Origin: Streptomyces sp. CGMCC 4.7035
GTDB taxonomy: Bacteria; Actinomycetota; Actinomycetes; Streptomycetales; Streptomycetaceae
Direction: 5' to 3'
NCBI RefSeq assembly: GCF_031583065.1
Contig: NZ_CP134053.1
Span: 6,241,001-6,305,000 of the forward strand
DNA length: 64,000 bases
Below the pieces are notes generated by a model. That model searched no databases. It had not been told where the DNA came from and was given only the letters and a program-made list of their open reading frames with translations. Every line of letters begins with the position of its first letter. Within the stretch, counting starts at the first letter, position 1. Positions 16,374 to 25,025 of the stretch are shown here, in pieces. A program made the position numbers and the translations under genes.

Positions 16374-16905
16374 TGTTCCGTCCACGGAGGTTGGTGACAC
16401 AGGTCTCGGCTGAGGGATCTTGAAACGGGTGAGGGCCTTCTGGCCTGGTGTGGATTGCGACATCTGCACCAGCAACAGAAAGGCCCTCGTGCCCCACCGT
16501 AATGCACCCCTGACCGAGACCGGTCGCCTTCGGCTTGCCCGTTGCGTGGTCGGCTGGACCCTGCGCCGGGCTGCCGAACGCTTTCAAGTCTCGCCGAGCA
16601 CGGCCCAACGGTGGGCCGACCGCTACCGGCAAAACGGGGAGGCCGGCATGGCCGACCGCTCCAGCCGCCCGCACCGCAGCCCGCGCCGGATACCGACCCG
16701 CACCGAGCGGCGCATCATCAAGGTCCGCGTCCTGCGCCGTTGGGGACCGGCCCGCATCGCGCACCTGCTGCGGCTGGTGCCCTCCACGGTGCACCGCGTG
16801 CTGACCCGCTACGGCCTGGCCCGTCTCACACATCTGGACCGGGCCACAGGCCGCGTCATACGCCGCTACGAACGCGAGAAGCCCGGCGAACTGGTGGATG
16901 TCGAC
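16374..16905 (+). mobile_element. Truncated IS481-family insertion sequence
   Basis: A TGT-starting sequence abuts the stop of the ATP-binding gene and leads into a transposase frame at 16489. A 9-bp inverted repeat, GAGGGCCTT (16431-16439) with AAGGCCCTC (16480-16488), sits directly before the transposase start and could limit its translation. The element stops abruptly at about 16905 in the middle of the transposase, with no right end visible, so it is dead. Confidence 0.75.
16489..16905 (+). pseudogene. IS481 transposase, N-terminal half only
   Basis: From GTG 16489 about 139 codons read as the DNA-binding part of an IS481/IS30-like transposase: R-N-A-P-L-T-x-x-G-R, W-T-L-R-R-A-A-E-R-F-Q-V-S (helix-turn-helix), the D-R-S-S-R-P-H linker, and R-R-W-G-P-A-R-I-A-H-L-L. 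The match ends at P-G-E-L-V-x-V-D, exactly where the DDE catalytic core should begin. Downstream the same frame runs into the leader of the DUF6153 gene. No catalytic triad, so not functional. Confidence 0.85.
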
Positions 16906-17031
16906 CGTCATCGGGGGGCGGGCGCGTATGTGTGTCGGGTACGCGTGCGCGCGGCTGAGGCCCCTGCTCACGGCTGGGCCGTACACGGGTTCGCGTGCCG
17001 TCGGATACCCGGTGGGGGTAAGGTTCCCTCC

Positions 17032-17502
17032 ATGACGACGAGGAGCCGCGAGCGGTACGGGCAGCTGTTGCTGTTCGCCGTGCTGCTCTTCGGGATCGTC
17101 ACCATGCATACGGTGGGGCATCCGTCGGAGAACGGGATGCCCTCGCACGACACTGCGGTCGTCACCGCACCCCACCAGGTCGTCACCACGCTCCGCCAGG
17201 CCGTCACCGCCCCCCATCAGGCCGTCACCGCACCCCATCAGGTCCAGGCCCCCGAGGCGGTGACCGACCCGGCTCCCGCGGCGAACGCCGGGACGCCTCC
17301 GATGACCGGCATGAACCCGCTGTCGGTCTGCCTCGCCGTGCTCGGCGCGTTCACGCTCGTCCTGCTGCTGGGTGCGGCCCTGGGGCGCCCGTGGGACTCC
17401 GGCGCACCGCCGGTCCCGCTCGCGCGCCTGCTGCGGGCGCTGTGGCCCAACCCCCCGCCGCCGAGATCCCTGCTCACCCGTCTGTCGGTGCTGCGCCAGT
17501 AG
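17032..17502 (+). CDS. DUF6153-like small membrane protein
   Basis: The 156-residue protein has two hydrophobic helices (about 9-25 and 104-124) flanking a loop with H-T-V-G-H-P and four tandem 7-residue repeats of the form V-T-A-P-H-Q-V/A (residues 44-71), encoded by four 21-bp DNA repeats at 17161-17244. It resembles DUF6153 proteins, which lie next to copper-handling genes in actinomycetes; here a multicopper oxidase follows 115 bp downstream on the same strand. His-rich loop plus location suggest a metal-related role; unproven. ATG 17032 is preceded by GGTGGGGGTAAGG. Confidence 0.65.
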   Translation: MTTRSRERYGQLLLFAVLLFGIVTMHTVGHPSENGMPSHDTAVVTAPHQVVTTLRQAVTAPHQAVTAPHQVQAPEAVTDPAPAANAGTPPMTGMNPLSVCLAVLGAFTLVLLLGAALGRPWDSGAPPVPLARLLRALWPNPPPPRSLLTRLSVLRQ

Positions 17503-17617
17503 GCCGGCGCACCGGCCGCTTCGTGCTGCCCGCGTGGATCCTCCGCGCACGGCGCACCCGAAGCGGCGGATGCGTCCCTCCCCACGCAACACCACCACGA
17601 CGAGGTGTCACCCAGTC

Positions 17618-19306
17618 ATGCGTACTCGCATCATGCGCGCTCACCCGCGCGCGCTCACCCGCCGCACCCTGCTCGGCGCGTCGATCGCCGTAGCCGGTAC
17701 GGGAGTCCTGACCGCCTGCTCGGGCTCGGACCACTCAAGCCACTCCGGCCACTCCGGCCACTCGAACCACGACGGAAGCGGGGTCTCCGACGCTCCCGGC
17801 GGATATGTCGACCCGGCGGGGCCCGAGGTCGCGGCCGCCGAGAAGAAGCGCGGCTCCGGCACGGTCCGGAAGGTACGGCTCACGGCCGCCGCGACCTCCC
17901 TCGACCTGGGCGGCCGTACGGTCAGGTCCTGGGCGTACGGCGACGGACTGCCCGGCCGGGAGGTCCGGGTCACCGCGGGCGACACGCTCGCCCTCACGCT
18001 CGCCAACCACCTCCCCCAGCCGACCTCCCTGCACTGGCACGGCATCGCCCTGCGCAACGACATGGACGGCGTCCCCGGTCTCACCCAGCGCGCGATCAAG
18101 CCGGGCGCCGACTTCACCCACCGCTTCACCGTGCCGCATCCGGGCACGTACTGGTTCCACCCCCACTCCGGCACCCAGCAGGACCGGGGGCTGTACGCGC
18201 CGCTGATCGTCGAGGACCCGAAGGAGCCCCTGTCGTACGACAAGGAGTGGGTGATCGTCCTGGACGACTGGGTCGACGGGGTGGACGGGTCGACGCCGGA
18301 CGCCGTGCTGGAGGAGCTGCGCAACGGCATGGGCGGGATGGACACGGGCGGCATGGACATGGGTGGCATGGACATGGGCGACTCCACGGACCACTCCGGG
18401 CACGACATGTCCGGCATGGCGGGTATGTCGATGAAGGCCAGTGCGTCGCCGTCCGCCTCCGGCCCCTCCCGCATGCTCATGGGCGCCCGGAGCGAGCTGC
18501 TCGGCGGGGACGCGGGCGATGTGGCGTACCCGTACTACCTGGTGAACGGGCGCACGGCGACCGACCCCTCCGTCTTCCGCGCCCGCCCCGGGGACCGCAT
18601 CCGGATCCGGATCATCAACGCGGGCGGGGACACGGCCTTCCGGGTCGCTCTCGGCGGACACACCATGACGGTGACGCACACGGACGGCTTCCCGGTGCGG
18701 CACGCGACGACGGACGCGCTGCTGATCGGTATGGGCGAACGCTACGACGTCCTGGTCACCGCCAAGGACGGCGTCTTCCCGCTGACCGCGCTCGCCGAGG
18801 GCAAGAACGCGTCGGCGCTCGCGCTGCTGCGTACGGGTGGCGGGGCGGCGCCCGCCGCGACCGTACGGCCGAAGGAGCTGGACGGACGGCTGCTGACGGC
18901 GGACGGGCTGAAGGCCGACGACTCGGTGGCCCTCGCACCGAAGGAGCCGGACCGGACGGTGAGGCTGCGGCTCACGGGCGGCATGGCGAAGTACGACTGG
19001 GCGTTCGACAAGAAGCCCTACACCGCCACCCAGCGGCATCCCGTGCGGGCCGGCGAACGGGTGCGGCTGGTCTTCGCCAACTCCACGTCCATGTGGCACC
19101 CGGTGCATCTGCACGGCCACACGTTCCAGCTCGCGGGCGGGGCGGGCGCTGCGGGCGGGGCACGTAAGGACACCGCGATCGTGCTGCCGAACAAGACGCT
19201 GACGGTGGACTTCGACGCCGACAACCCGGGCCTGTGGATGATCCACTGCCACAACGTCTACCACGCCGAGGCGGGGATGATGACGGTGCTCGGCTACCGC
19301 GGCTGA
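17618..19306 (+). CDS. Tat-exported multicopper oxidase with Met/His-rich loop
   Basis: A 562-residue CopA/CueO-like oxidase. The N-terminus has a twin-arginine motif (T-R-R-T-L-L-G) and a lipobox (L-T-A-C), so it is probably a Tat-exported lipoprotein. Copper ligands are complete: L-H-W-H (His 139, 141), F-H-P-H (181, 183), H-P-V-H-L-H-G-H (494, 497, 499) and H-C-H-x3-H (543, 545, 549) with a Met five residues on as T1 ligand. A His-rich stretch at about 38-52 and a Met-rich insert (about 242-288, repeated G-G-M-D-M) suit Cu(I) oxidation and resistance. I chose ATG 17618; ATG 17633 is an alternative. Confidence 0.9.
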   Translation: MRTRIMRAHPRALTRRTLLGASIAVAGTGVLTACSGSDHSSHSGHSGHSNHDGSGVSDAPGGYVDPAGPEVAAAEKKRGSGTVRKVRLTAAATSLDLGGRTVRSWAYGDGLPGREVRVTAGDTLALTLANHLPQPTSLHWHGIALRNDMDGVPGLTQRAIKPGADFTHRFTVPHPGTYWFHPHSGTQQDRGLYAPLIVEDPKEPLSYDKEWVIVLDDWVDGVDGSTPDAVLEELRNGMGGMDTGGMDMGGMDMGDSTDHSGHDMSGMAGMSMKASASPSASGPSRMLMGARSELLGGDAGDVAYPYYLVNGRTATDPSVFRARPGDRIRIRIINAGGDTAFRVALGGHTMTVTHTDGFPVRHATTDALLIGMGERYDVLVTAKDGVFPLTALAEGKNASALALLRTGGGAAPAATVRPKELDGRLLTADGLKADDSVALAPKEPDRTVRLRLTGGMAKYDWAFDKKPYTATQRHPVRAGERVRLVFANSTSMWHPVHLHGHTFQLAGGAGAAGGARKDTAIVLPNKTLTVDFDADNPGLWMIHCHNVYHAEAGMMTVLGYRG

Positions 19307-19313
19307 GAGCCGG

Positions 19314-19345
19314 GTGTGGGGCACCTCACGTGGGGTGCCCCACAC
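19314..19345 (+). terminator. Terminator of the multicopper oxidase gene
   Basis: GTGTGGGGCACC (19314-19325) pairs perfectly with GGTGCCCCACAC (19334-19345), 12 bp with an 8-base loop, eight bases after the stop codon. Confidence 0.8.
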
Positions 19346-19353
19346 CACACAGT

Positions 19354-19370
19354 GTCGCTCTGACGATTAC
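19354..19370. repeat. 17-bp direct repeat, right copy (promoter of dead nadE)
   Basis: Exact second copy of the sequence at 13425-13441. It is followed by TAGACT (a good -10) and, six bases on, by the position where the old nadE start codon should be, now CCC. Confidence 0.8.
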
Positions 19371-19386
19371 TGGCGTTTAGACTGGG

Positions 19387-19690
19387 CCCGCTTAACTACG
19401 CCTCGCCCTGAATCAGATCGACTCGACCGTCGGTGATCTCGCCGGAAACGCCGAGGCGATCGTCCGTTGGACCCGGCACTCCGCCGAGCAGGGAGCGCAT
19501 CTGGTGGCGTTCCCTGAGGGCTGCGTGGTGCTGGACCTCGACCTGCCGGCGGCGGACGCGGACGCGCCGGAAGCCCGCGACGCAGTCGCCAATGGACAGC
19601 GTGTGGACGACGGCCTGCGCATCGACCGCCTGGTGCTGTCCGAGGACCTGCCGCCGGCCTACGAGCCGGAGCACACCGGCGACTACCCCG
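19387..19690 (+). pseudogene. nadE: Decayed NAD+ synthetase of the usual Streptomyces type
   Basis: From 19396 the frame reads L-R-L-A-L-N-Q-I-D-S-T-V-G-D-L-A-G-N, the characteristic start of the about 600-residue streptomycete NadE, on to H-L-V-A-F-P-E. It then jumps to V-V-L-D-L-D-L-P-A and D-D-G-L-R-I-D-R-L-V-L-S, which belong some 170 residues further on, and ends at P-A-Y-E-P-E-x-T-G. The expected start (GTG) is CCC and the expected third codon (CAA) is TAA. So the gene has lost its start, gained a stop, lost most of the glutaminase domain and all of the synthetase domain. An intact, different nadE is present at 13451. Confidence 0.85.
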
Positions 19691-19910
19691 CCCCCGAACC
19701 CCCGCGGGGCTCCGCCCCCGCACCCCGCTCCTCAAACGCCGGAGGGGCTGATAAATCAGCCCGTCTGGGGGTCCCCCCTGCTCGAAGAGCTTGGGGGAGT
19801 TTGACGACGAGGCCGTCAAGGCCGACAGCGGGGGTCTGGGGGCGCAGCCCCCCAGGTACGGGACGGGTAGGGGCGGCGGGGGCGAAAAAGCCACCCGCCC
19901 GAGCCCGCGT
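19691..19910. repeat. Streptomycete palindromic repeat region
   Basis: The stretch holds no gene. It consists of GC-rich palindromic pieces: CCCCGCGGGGCTCCGCCCCC, CAAACGCCGGAGGGGCTG (a motif I recognise as common between streptomycete genes), a GGGGGTCCCCCC box, and TGGGGGCGCAGCCCCCCA (19837-19854), which may end the MFS gene on the minus strand. Confidence 0.6.
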
Positions 19911-21134
19911 TCAGCCGCGCACGCTCTCCGCACGCTCCGGAACGTGCACCGCGACCAGCCGCCCCGGTACCGGCACGTGCACAGACGCCCGTCGGCGGTC
20001 CACCGCCCACGCGGCCCCCGCCACCCCCAGCCCCAGCACCGCCAGGCCCGCGCCCGCCACCGCCGGTGACGTCACGCCGAAGCCCGCCGCCAGCGCCAGG
20101 CCGCCGATCCACGCTCCGCCCGCGTTCGCCAGGTTGAAGGCCGCCTGGTTCGCCGAGGACGCCAGCGAGGGGGCCGCCGACGCCTTCTCCATGACCATCA
20201 ACTGCAGCGGGGAGCCGGTGATGAACGCCGCCACCCCCAGCAGCGTCACCGCCAGGGCCGCGCTCCACTCGGCGCCCATGAGCAGCGGGAACAGGGCCAG
20301 GACCAGCGCCAGCGACGTCAGGCCGCCGAACAGCGTGCCCCGCAGGGAGTGGTCCGCGAGCCGGCCGCCCACCAGGTTGCCGATCGTCGCGCCCACACCG
20401 AACAGCGCCAGCAGAAACGTGACGTTCGCGTCCGCGTAGCCCGCCGCGTCCGTCAGCATCGGCGTCACGTAGCTGTACGCCGAGAACAGCGCGCCGAAGC
20501 CCGCCACCGTCGTGCCCAGCGCCAGCCACACCGGCAGGGACCGCAGGGCCGCCAGTTCGCCGCGCAGGCCGCCCGCCGGGGCGTGGGTGTGGTCCGCCGG
20601 GATCAGGAAGAAGAGGGAGGCGATCGCGGCCACGCCGATCGCGCTCACGCCGAGGAAGGTGGCCCGCCACCCGAGGTGCTGGCCCATCAGCGTCGCCACC
20701 GGCACACCGGCGATGTTCGCGACCGTCAGGCCCATGAACATCAGCGAGACCGAGCGGGCCTTGCGCTCGGGCGCGGCCAGGTTGGTGGCGACGACCGCGC
20801 CGACACCGAAGAACGCCCCGTGCGGCAGACCGCTCAGGAAGCGCGCGGCCAGCAGCCAGTGCTGGTCCGGGGCGAGGCCGGAGAGCGCGTTGCCGAGCAC
20901 GAACAGGGCCATCAGGCCGATGAGGACCTTGCGGCGGGACATACGGGCCGTGACCGCGGCGAGCAGCGGCGCGCCGATCACCACGCCCAGCGCGTACGCC
21001 GAGACCAGGTACCCGGCGGTGGGGATGGATATGTGCAGGTCGTCCGCGACGTTGGGCAGCAGGCCCATCATCACGAACTCGGTGGTGCCGATGCCGAAGG
21101 CACCCACGGCGAGGGCGAGCAGGGCCAGGGGCAT
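19911..21134 (-). CDS. MFS drug/sugar efflux transporter (AraJ-like, DHA1)
   Basis: A 407-residue, 12-helix major facilitator. The N-terminal G-T-T-E-F-V-M-M-G-L-L-P and R-x-S-R-R-K loop signature and the P-H-G-A-F-F-G motif mark the AraJ/YdeA group, proton-driven exporters of sugars or drugs. The basic C-terminal tail is cytoplasmic. GAAAGG lies about ten bases before ATG 21132-21134. It stands alone; a short palindrome (21194-21210) upstream is a likely repressor site. Substrate unknown. Confidence 0.85.
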   Translation of the reverse strand: MPLALLALAVGAFGIGTTEFVMMGLLPNVADDLHISIPTAGYLVSAYALGVVIGAPLLAAVTARMSRRKVLIGLMALFVLGNALSGLAPDQHWLLAARFLSGLPHGAFFGVGAVVATNLAAPERKARSVSLMFMGLTVANIAGVPVATLMGQHLGWRATFLGVSAIGVAAIASLFFLIPADHTHAPAGGLRGELAALRSLPVWLALGTTVAGFGALFSAYSYVTPMLTDAAGYADANVTFLLALFGVGATIGNLVGGRLADHSLRGTLFGGLTSLALVLALFPLLMGAEWSAALAVTLLGVAAFITGSPLQLMVMEKASAAPSLASSANQAAFNLANAGGAWIGGLALAAGFGVTSPAVAGAGLAVLGLGVAGAAWAVDRRRASVHVPVPGRLVAVHVPERAESVRG

Positions 21135-21193
21135 GAAGGGCCTGTGCCTTTCAGGGGTTCAGGGGCGGAGTTCCGTCGTTCCGCCCCAGCTTA

Positions 21194-21210
21194 TGTTCCC
21201 TTGCGGAACA
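21194..21210. promoter_or_regulatory. Candidate operator of the AraJ-like MFS gene
   Basis: TGTTCC-CTTGC-GGAACA, a perfect 6-5-6 inverted repeat 60-76 bp before the start codon, in an otherwise GC-rich, non-repetitive leader. No regulator gene for it lies adjacent. Confidence 0.45.
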
Positions 21211-21261
21211 AAGCCTGCCAGGCCCAGTATTCCGGGAGGTAAATGCGGGGTTGCCCGCAAC

Positions 21262-22296
21262 CTACGTGTCGAGCCTCACACGCGCCGCGACCGGCAGGTG
21301 GTCGCTCCCCGTCCGCGGCAGGCTCCATGAGCTCACCGGGTCGACGCCCCTGACCAGGATCTGGTCGATGCGCGCCATCGGGAACGACGCCGGCCAGCTG
21401 AACCCGAAGCCACTGCCCGCCGCGCCCTGTGTGGAGCGCAGTTGCGCGGTGACGGCGTTGAGCGCGCGGTCGTTCATGGTGCCGTTCAGATCGCCGAGCA
21501 GGATCACCTTGTCCAGGCTCTCGTTGGCGATGGCCTCACCGAGCGCGTCCGCGCTGGTGTCGCGCTGCCGTGCGGTGAACCCGGCCGCCAGCTTCACCCG
21601 CACGGAGGGCATGTGGGCGACGTAGAAGGCGACCGGCCCGGACGGCGTGGTCACGGTGGCCCGCATCGCCCGCGTCCAGCCCAGCTTGATGTCCACGGCC
21701 TTCACCCCGCTCAGCGGGTACTTGCTCCACAGTCCGACCGTGCCCTGCACCGAGTGGTACTTGTACGTCGACGCCAGCGCCTGCTCGTACACCGGAACCG
21801 CGGACGCCTTCAGCTCCTCCAGGGCCAGCACGTCCGCGCCGGACGCGGCCACGTCACGCGCGGTGGCGGCCGGGTCGGGGTTGGCGGCGTTGACGTTGTG
21901 CGTGGCGACGGTCAGGTCGCCTCCGCCGCCGCCCGTCTTGTCGCCGAGCAGCCCGCCGAAGAGGTTCAGCCAGGCGACCACGGGAACCAGCACGGCGATC
22001 AGCGCGGTCGCCGACTTCCGCACCAGCGCGAGGACCAGCAGCAGCGGGACGAACACGACCCCGAGCCAGGGCAGAAATGTCTCGGTGAGACTGCCGAGGT
22101 TGCCGACGCTGTTGGGGATCCGGGCGTGCAGCAGCATCACCAGCGCGAGGACGAGCGCGAGAGCGGCCAGCACGATTCCACGGCGCCAGATGCCGCGGTC
22201 GGTGCGCAGGGTGTCGTACAGGCGCCGGAGCCGGGATCCTCTGCGCTCCGGCTCCGTGCCGTCGCTGCCCGTCTCGGTCATGTACGCCTGCGCCAT
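21262..22296 (-). CDS. Endonuclease/exonuclease/phosphatase-family membrane protein
   Basis: The 344-residue protein has a cytoplasmic basic N-terminus, three hydrophobic segments (about 37-60, 68-90, 95-115) and an EEP catalytic domain facing the outside. Motifs are T-H-N-V-N (start), L-E-E-L (metal Glu), G-D-L-N-G-T and the terminal G-S-D-H-L-P-V. Members hydrolyse phosphodiesters or phospholipids/sphingomyelin-like substrates at the cell surface; the exact substrate is unknown. GGTGAGG precedes ATG 22294-22296. ATG at Met-6 is an alternative. Confidence 0.85.
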   Translation of the reverse strand: MAQAYMTETGSDGTEPERRGSRLRRLYDTLRTDRGIWRRGIVLAALALVLALVMLLHARIPNSVGNLGSLTETFLPWLGVVFVPLLLVLALVRKSATALIAVLVPVVAWLNLFGGLLGDKTGGGGGDLTVATHNVNAANPDPAATARDVAASGADVLALEELKASAVPVYEQALASTYKYHSVQGTVGLWSKYPLSGVKAVDIKLGWTRAMRATVTTPSGPVAFYVAHMPSVRVKLAAGFTARQRDTSADALGEAIANESLDKVILLGDLNGTMNDRALNAVTAQLRSTQGAAGSGFGFSWPASFPMARIDQILVRGVDPVSSWSLPRTGSDHLPVAARVRLDT

Positions 22297-22476
22297 ACCG
22301 TCGCCTCACCACTTGCCGTGCACTCCGTCGTCCCCTCGGCTATGACCCTAGGGGATGATCGGCTCCGTTCCCGCCGTCCCGTGACGGCCGTACGGGGACG
22401 ATGACGACGAAGGCGGCGTCCGGAGTTCCGAACGAGGGGACGGACGGGGTTTCTGTGACGAAACGCGCACACATCC

Positions 22477-23100
22477 CTAGGTGCTGACGGGCCGTAGCCC
22501 CGCGAGGACCGTGTCGACGATCCGCTCGGCGAGGCCCTCCTCGTCGAGCCGGGCGTCGGGGCGCAGCACGGAGCGTACGAGCATGGGGCCGACGAGGATG
22601 TCGTTCATCAGGTCGACGTCCACGTCCTGGCGCAGCTCGCCGTTCTTCTGCCCGCGGCGCAGGACTTCGATCCCGAGCCGGCGCCGGGGGGCGATCACGG
22701 TCGCGTGGTACGCGGCCCAGATCTTGGGGCTGCTCTTCATCTGGGCCTGCACGTTGCGCAGGATCGCCGAGGCGCGGCTGGCCAGACCGCGCTGCCGCAG
22801 CGACTCCAGGAGCACCACGAGGTCGTCGCGCATCGAGGTGCCGGGCAGTTCGGGGTCGTCGGGTTCGGCGGCGCACAGGACGTCGACGAAGAGGTCCTCC
22901 TTGTTGCTCCACCGGCGGTAGATGGTGGCCTTGCCCACGCCGGCGGTGCGGGCGATGCGCTCTATGGACAGGTCGGCGAGGGGCACGCCGTCCTCGATGA
23001 GCTTCATCACCCCTTCGATGATGGCCCGTTCGACGGCCTCGCTGCGGGGGCGTCCGCGCACGGGGTAGTCCTGCTGGGGCCGGCTCTCGGCGAGGCTCAC
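22477..23100 (-). CDS. TetR-family repressor paired with EmrB-type pump
   Basis: The 207-residue regulator has an N-terminal TetR helix-turn-helix (about 20-66: I-E-R-I-A-R-T-A-G-V-G-K-A-T-I-Y-R-R-W) and a C-terminal ligand domain. The longer frame starts at 23151, but AAGGAG lies nine bases before GTG 23098-23100, giving M-S-L-A-E-S as the start. It follows the EmrB-like pump gene on the same strand by about 90 bp, and a long palindrome in front of the pump is the obvious target. Such pairs respond to the exported toxicant. Confidence 0.85.
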   Translation of the reverse strand: MSLAESRPQQDYPVRGRPRSEAVERAIIEGVMKLIEDGVPLADLSIERIARTAGVGKATIYRRWSNKEDLFVDVLCAAEPDDPELPGTSMRDDLVVLLESLRQRGLASRASAILRNVQAQMKSSPKIWAAYHATVIAPRRRLGIEVLRRGQKNGELRQDVDVDLMNDILVGPMLVRSVLRPDARLDEEGLAERIVDTVLAGLRPVST

Positions 23101-23191
23101 GTTCGACTCTCCTTGCTGCGCTGGGATCATTCTCCCCGGCTGTACGCCCAACGGGCACCCGTCCCCCCGAGTGCCCGTTCCTGACGTACGG

Positions 23192-24784
23192 TCAGTGCTC
23201 GGCCGCCACCAGCTCCGTCTCCTCCGTGCCCTGCGGCGACGCGGGCGCCTTCCCGGGCAGGAACAGTGCCACCACGATCGCGCCGAGCACCGCCACTCCC
23301 GCCCCCCACAGGGCCGTGACGTGCATCGCGTGCAGGAACGCGTCGTTCGCCGGGGCGACGAGTGCCTTGCCGTTCGGGCCGAGCTTCGCGGCCACGCCGA
23401 GCGTCGCCTCGATCGACTCGCCCGCGGTGTGGCGGATCCCCGCCGGCAGGAGGGCGAGCTTGTCCTGGATGCCGTCGCGGTACGTCGTCGACAGGACCGA
23501 GCCGAGCACCGCGATGCCGAGCGCGCCGCCGACCTGGCGCATGGTGTTGCTGAGCGCGGACGCGGACCCCGCCTTCTCGCGGGGCAGCGCCTGCATGATG
23601 ACCACGCTGGTCGGGGTCATGATGTGGGCCATGCCGGTACCCATGAGGAAGAAGACGACCTCCAGGATCCAGATCGGCGTGTCCGCCTCGAACCCGGCGA
23701 ACGCGGCGAGCGTCGCGGCGATGACGACCAGGCCGGCCGTGGTCGTGGCCTTGTTGCCGAAGCGATCGACCAGCAGCCGGGCACGCGGCGCGAAGATCAT
23801 CTGCGCGGCGGCCAGCGGCAGCATCAGCACACCGCTCTTCAGCGGCGAGTAGCCCCGGATGCTCTGGGTGTAGAAGACGGAGAAGAAGGTCACGCCCATC
23901 AGTGCGAAGAAGACCAGCGCGATCGCGGCGATGGCGGCGGAGAAGACCTTGTTCTTGAAGTACGTGACGTCGATGGACGGGTGGTCGCTGCGCTTCTCGA
24001 ACACGACGAAGCCCGCGAGCACGACGAGACCGGCGGCGATGGTCGCGAGCACCTTGGCGTCGGTGAAGTCGGCCAGCTGGCCGCCCTTGATGATGCCGTA
24101 GACGAGCAGGACCAGGCCGACGACCGACAGGACGACGCCGACGGGGTCGAGGCGGCCGGGGTTGGGGTCGCGGGAGTCGGGGACCAGCCAGAGCATCAGG
24201 GCCAGCGCGAGGATCACGATCGGCACGTTGATCAGGAAGACGGAGCCCCACCAAAAGTGGTCCAGGAGCACGCCACCGGTGATCGGCCCTATGGCGATGG
24301 CGAGGCCGACGCCGCCGGCCCAGATGCCGATGGCCTTGGGCTGCTCGTCCCGCTCGAAGACGTTCATGAGGACGGCGAGCGTCGCGGGCATCACGAAGGC
24401 CGCGCCGAGGCCCATGACCGCCCGGAACACGATGAGCTGCGCGGGTGAACCCGACTCGGCGGCGAGTGCCGACCCGGCACCGAACACGGCGAGACCGGCC
24501 AGCAGAGTCTTTTTGCGGCCCAGGCGGTCGCCGAGGAGGCCCGCGGTGAACAGCAGCCCGGCGAAGACCAGGGTGTAGGCGTTGATGGCCCACTCCAGCT
24601 CGCTCTGGGTGGCGCCCAGGCCCGTCGGCGCCGGGGTCGAGATGGTCTTGATCGCGACGTTCAGGATCGAGTTGTCGAGCACCACGATCAGCAGGCTGAG
24701 CATCAGCACGCCGAGAATGGCCCACCGACGCCGGTGCACGGCCTCGGGCACCCGCCGTTCGACTGGGGCAGCAGGAGTTGTCAT
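23192..24784 (-). CDS. EmrB/QacA-type 14-helix MFS multidrug transporter
   Basis: A 530-residue DHA2 drug:proton antiporter with 14 predicted helices. Signatures are L-D-N-S-I-L-N-V-A (motif D1), [10 protein letters not shown] (motif A) and G-P-I-T-G-G (motif C). The C-terminal loop before the last helix is long, as in this group. The ATG (24782-24784) has no ribosome binding site but sits six bases after TAGTCT, so the mRNA is probably leaderless. A 13-9-13 palindrome lies immediately upstream; the TetR gene follows downstream. Confidence 0.88.
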   Translation of the reverse strand: MTTPAAPVERRVPEAVHRRRWAILGVLMLSLLIVVLDNSILNVAIKTISTPAPTGLGATQSELEWAINAYTLVFAGLLFTAGLLGDRLGRKKTLLAGLAVFGAGSALAAESGSPAQLIVFRAVMGLGAAFVMPATLAVLMNVFERDEQPKAIGIWAGGVGLAIAIGPITGGVLLDHFWWGSVFLINVPIVILALALMLWLVPDSRDPNPGRLDPVGVVLSVVGLVLLVYGIIKGGQLADFTDAKVLATIAAGLVVLAGFVVFEKRSDHPSIDVTYFKNKVFSAAIAAIALVFFALMGVTFFSVFYTQSIRGYSPLKSGVLMLPLAAAQMIFAPRARLLVDRFGNKATTTAGLVVIAATLAAFAGFEADTPIWILEVVFFLMGTGMAHIMTPTSVVIMQALPREKAGSASALSNTMRQVGGALGIAVLGSVLSTTYRDGIQDKLALLPAGIRHTAGESIEATLGVAAKLGPNGKALVAPANDAFLHAMHVTALWGAGVAVLGAIVVALFLPGKAPASPQGTEETELVAAEH

Positions 24785-24790
24785 GGGACG

Positions 24791-24834
24791 AGACTAGGTG
24801 AATTCCGATACGGAACGGTCTCGTATCGGAATTC
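24791..24834 (-). promoter_or_regulatory. Promoter and TetR operator of the EmrB-type pump
   Basis: GAATTCCGATACG (24800-24812) is followed after nine bases by its exact reverse complement CGTATCGGAATTC (24822-24834). On the minus strand the palindrome abuts TAGTCT (24791-24796), a -10 box six bases before the ATG. A repressor here would cover the -35 region and spacer. Confidence 0.8.
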
Positions 24835-24881
24835 TTTACGGAGGCCTTAACAACGGACCTAGGACCAACGGACCTAGGACT

Positions 24882-25025
24882 TCGGGTTCTCGGGTTCTCG
24901 GGTTCTCGGGTTCTCGGGTCCTCGGGTCCTCGGGTCCTCGGGTCCTCGGGTCCTCGGGTCCTCGGGTCCTCGGGTCCTCGGGTCCTCGGGTCCTCGGGTC
25001 CTCGGGTCCTCGGGTCCTCGGGTCC
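24882..25025. repeat. Octanucleotide tandem repeat, 18 copies
   Basis: Four TCGGGTTC units (24882-24913) are followed by fourteen TCGGGTCC units (to 25025), with no other variation. It is preceded by two copies of CGGACCTAGGAC. The array lies between the divergent EmrB-type pump and panB. Because eight is not a multiple of three it is open in several frames, but this is not evidence of coding. Copy number is likely to vary between isolates. Confidence 0.95.

Noticed and set aside
16374..16905. Active IS481 element
   Set aside because: Transposase stops before the DDE core and no right inverted repeat is seen.
19504..20439. 311-residue frame reading from the nadE remnant into the MFS gene
   Set aside because: Only the first about 60 codons are NadE-like and they are missing most of the domain; the rest is repeat and antisense MFS sequence.
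24882..25025. Possible CRISPR array
   Set aside because: Units are 8 bp, contiguous and without spacers; a simple tandem repeat.
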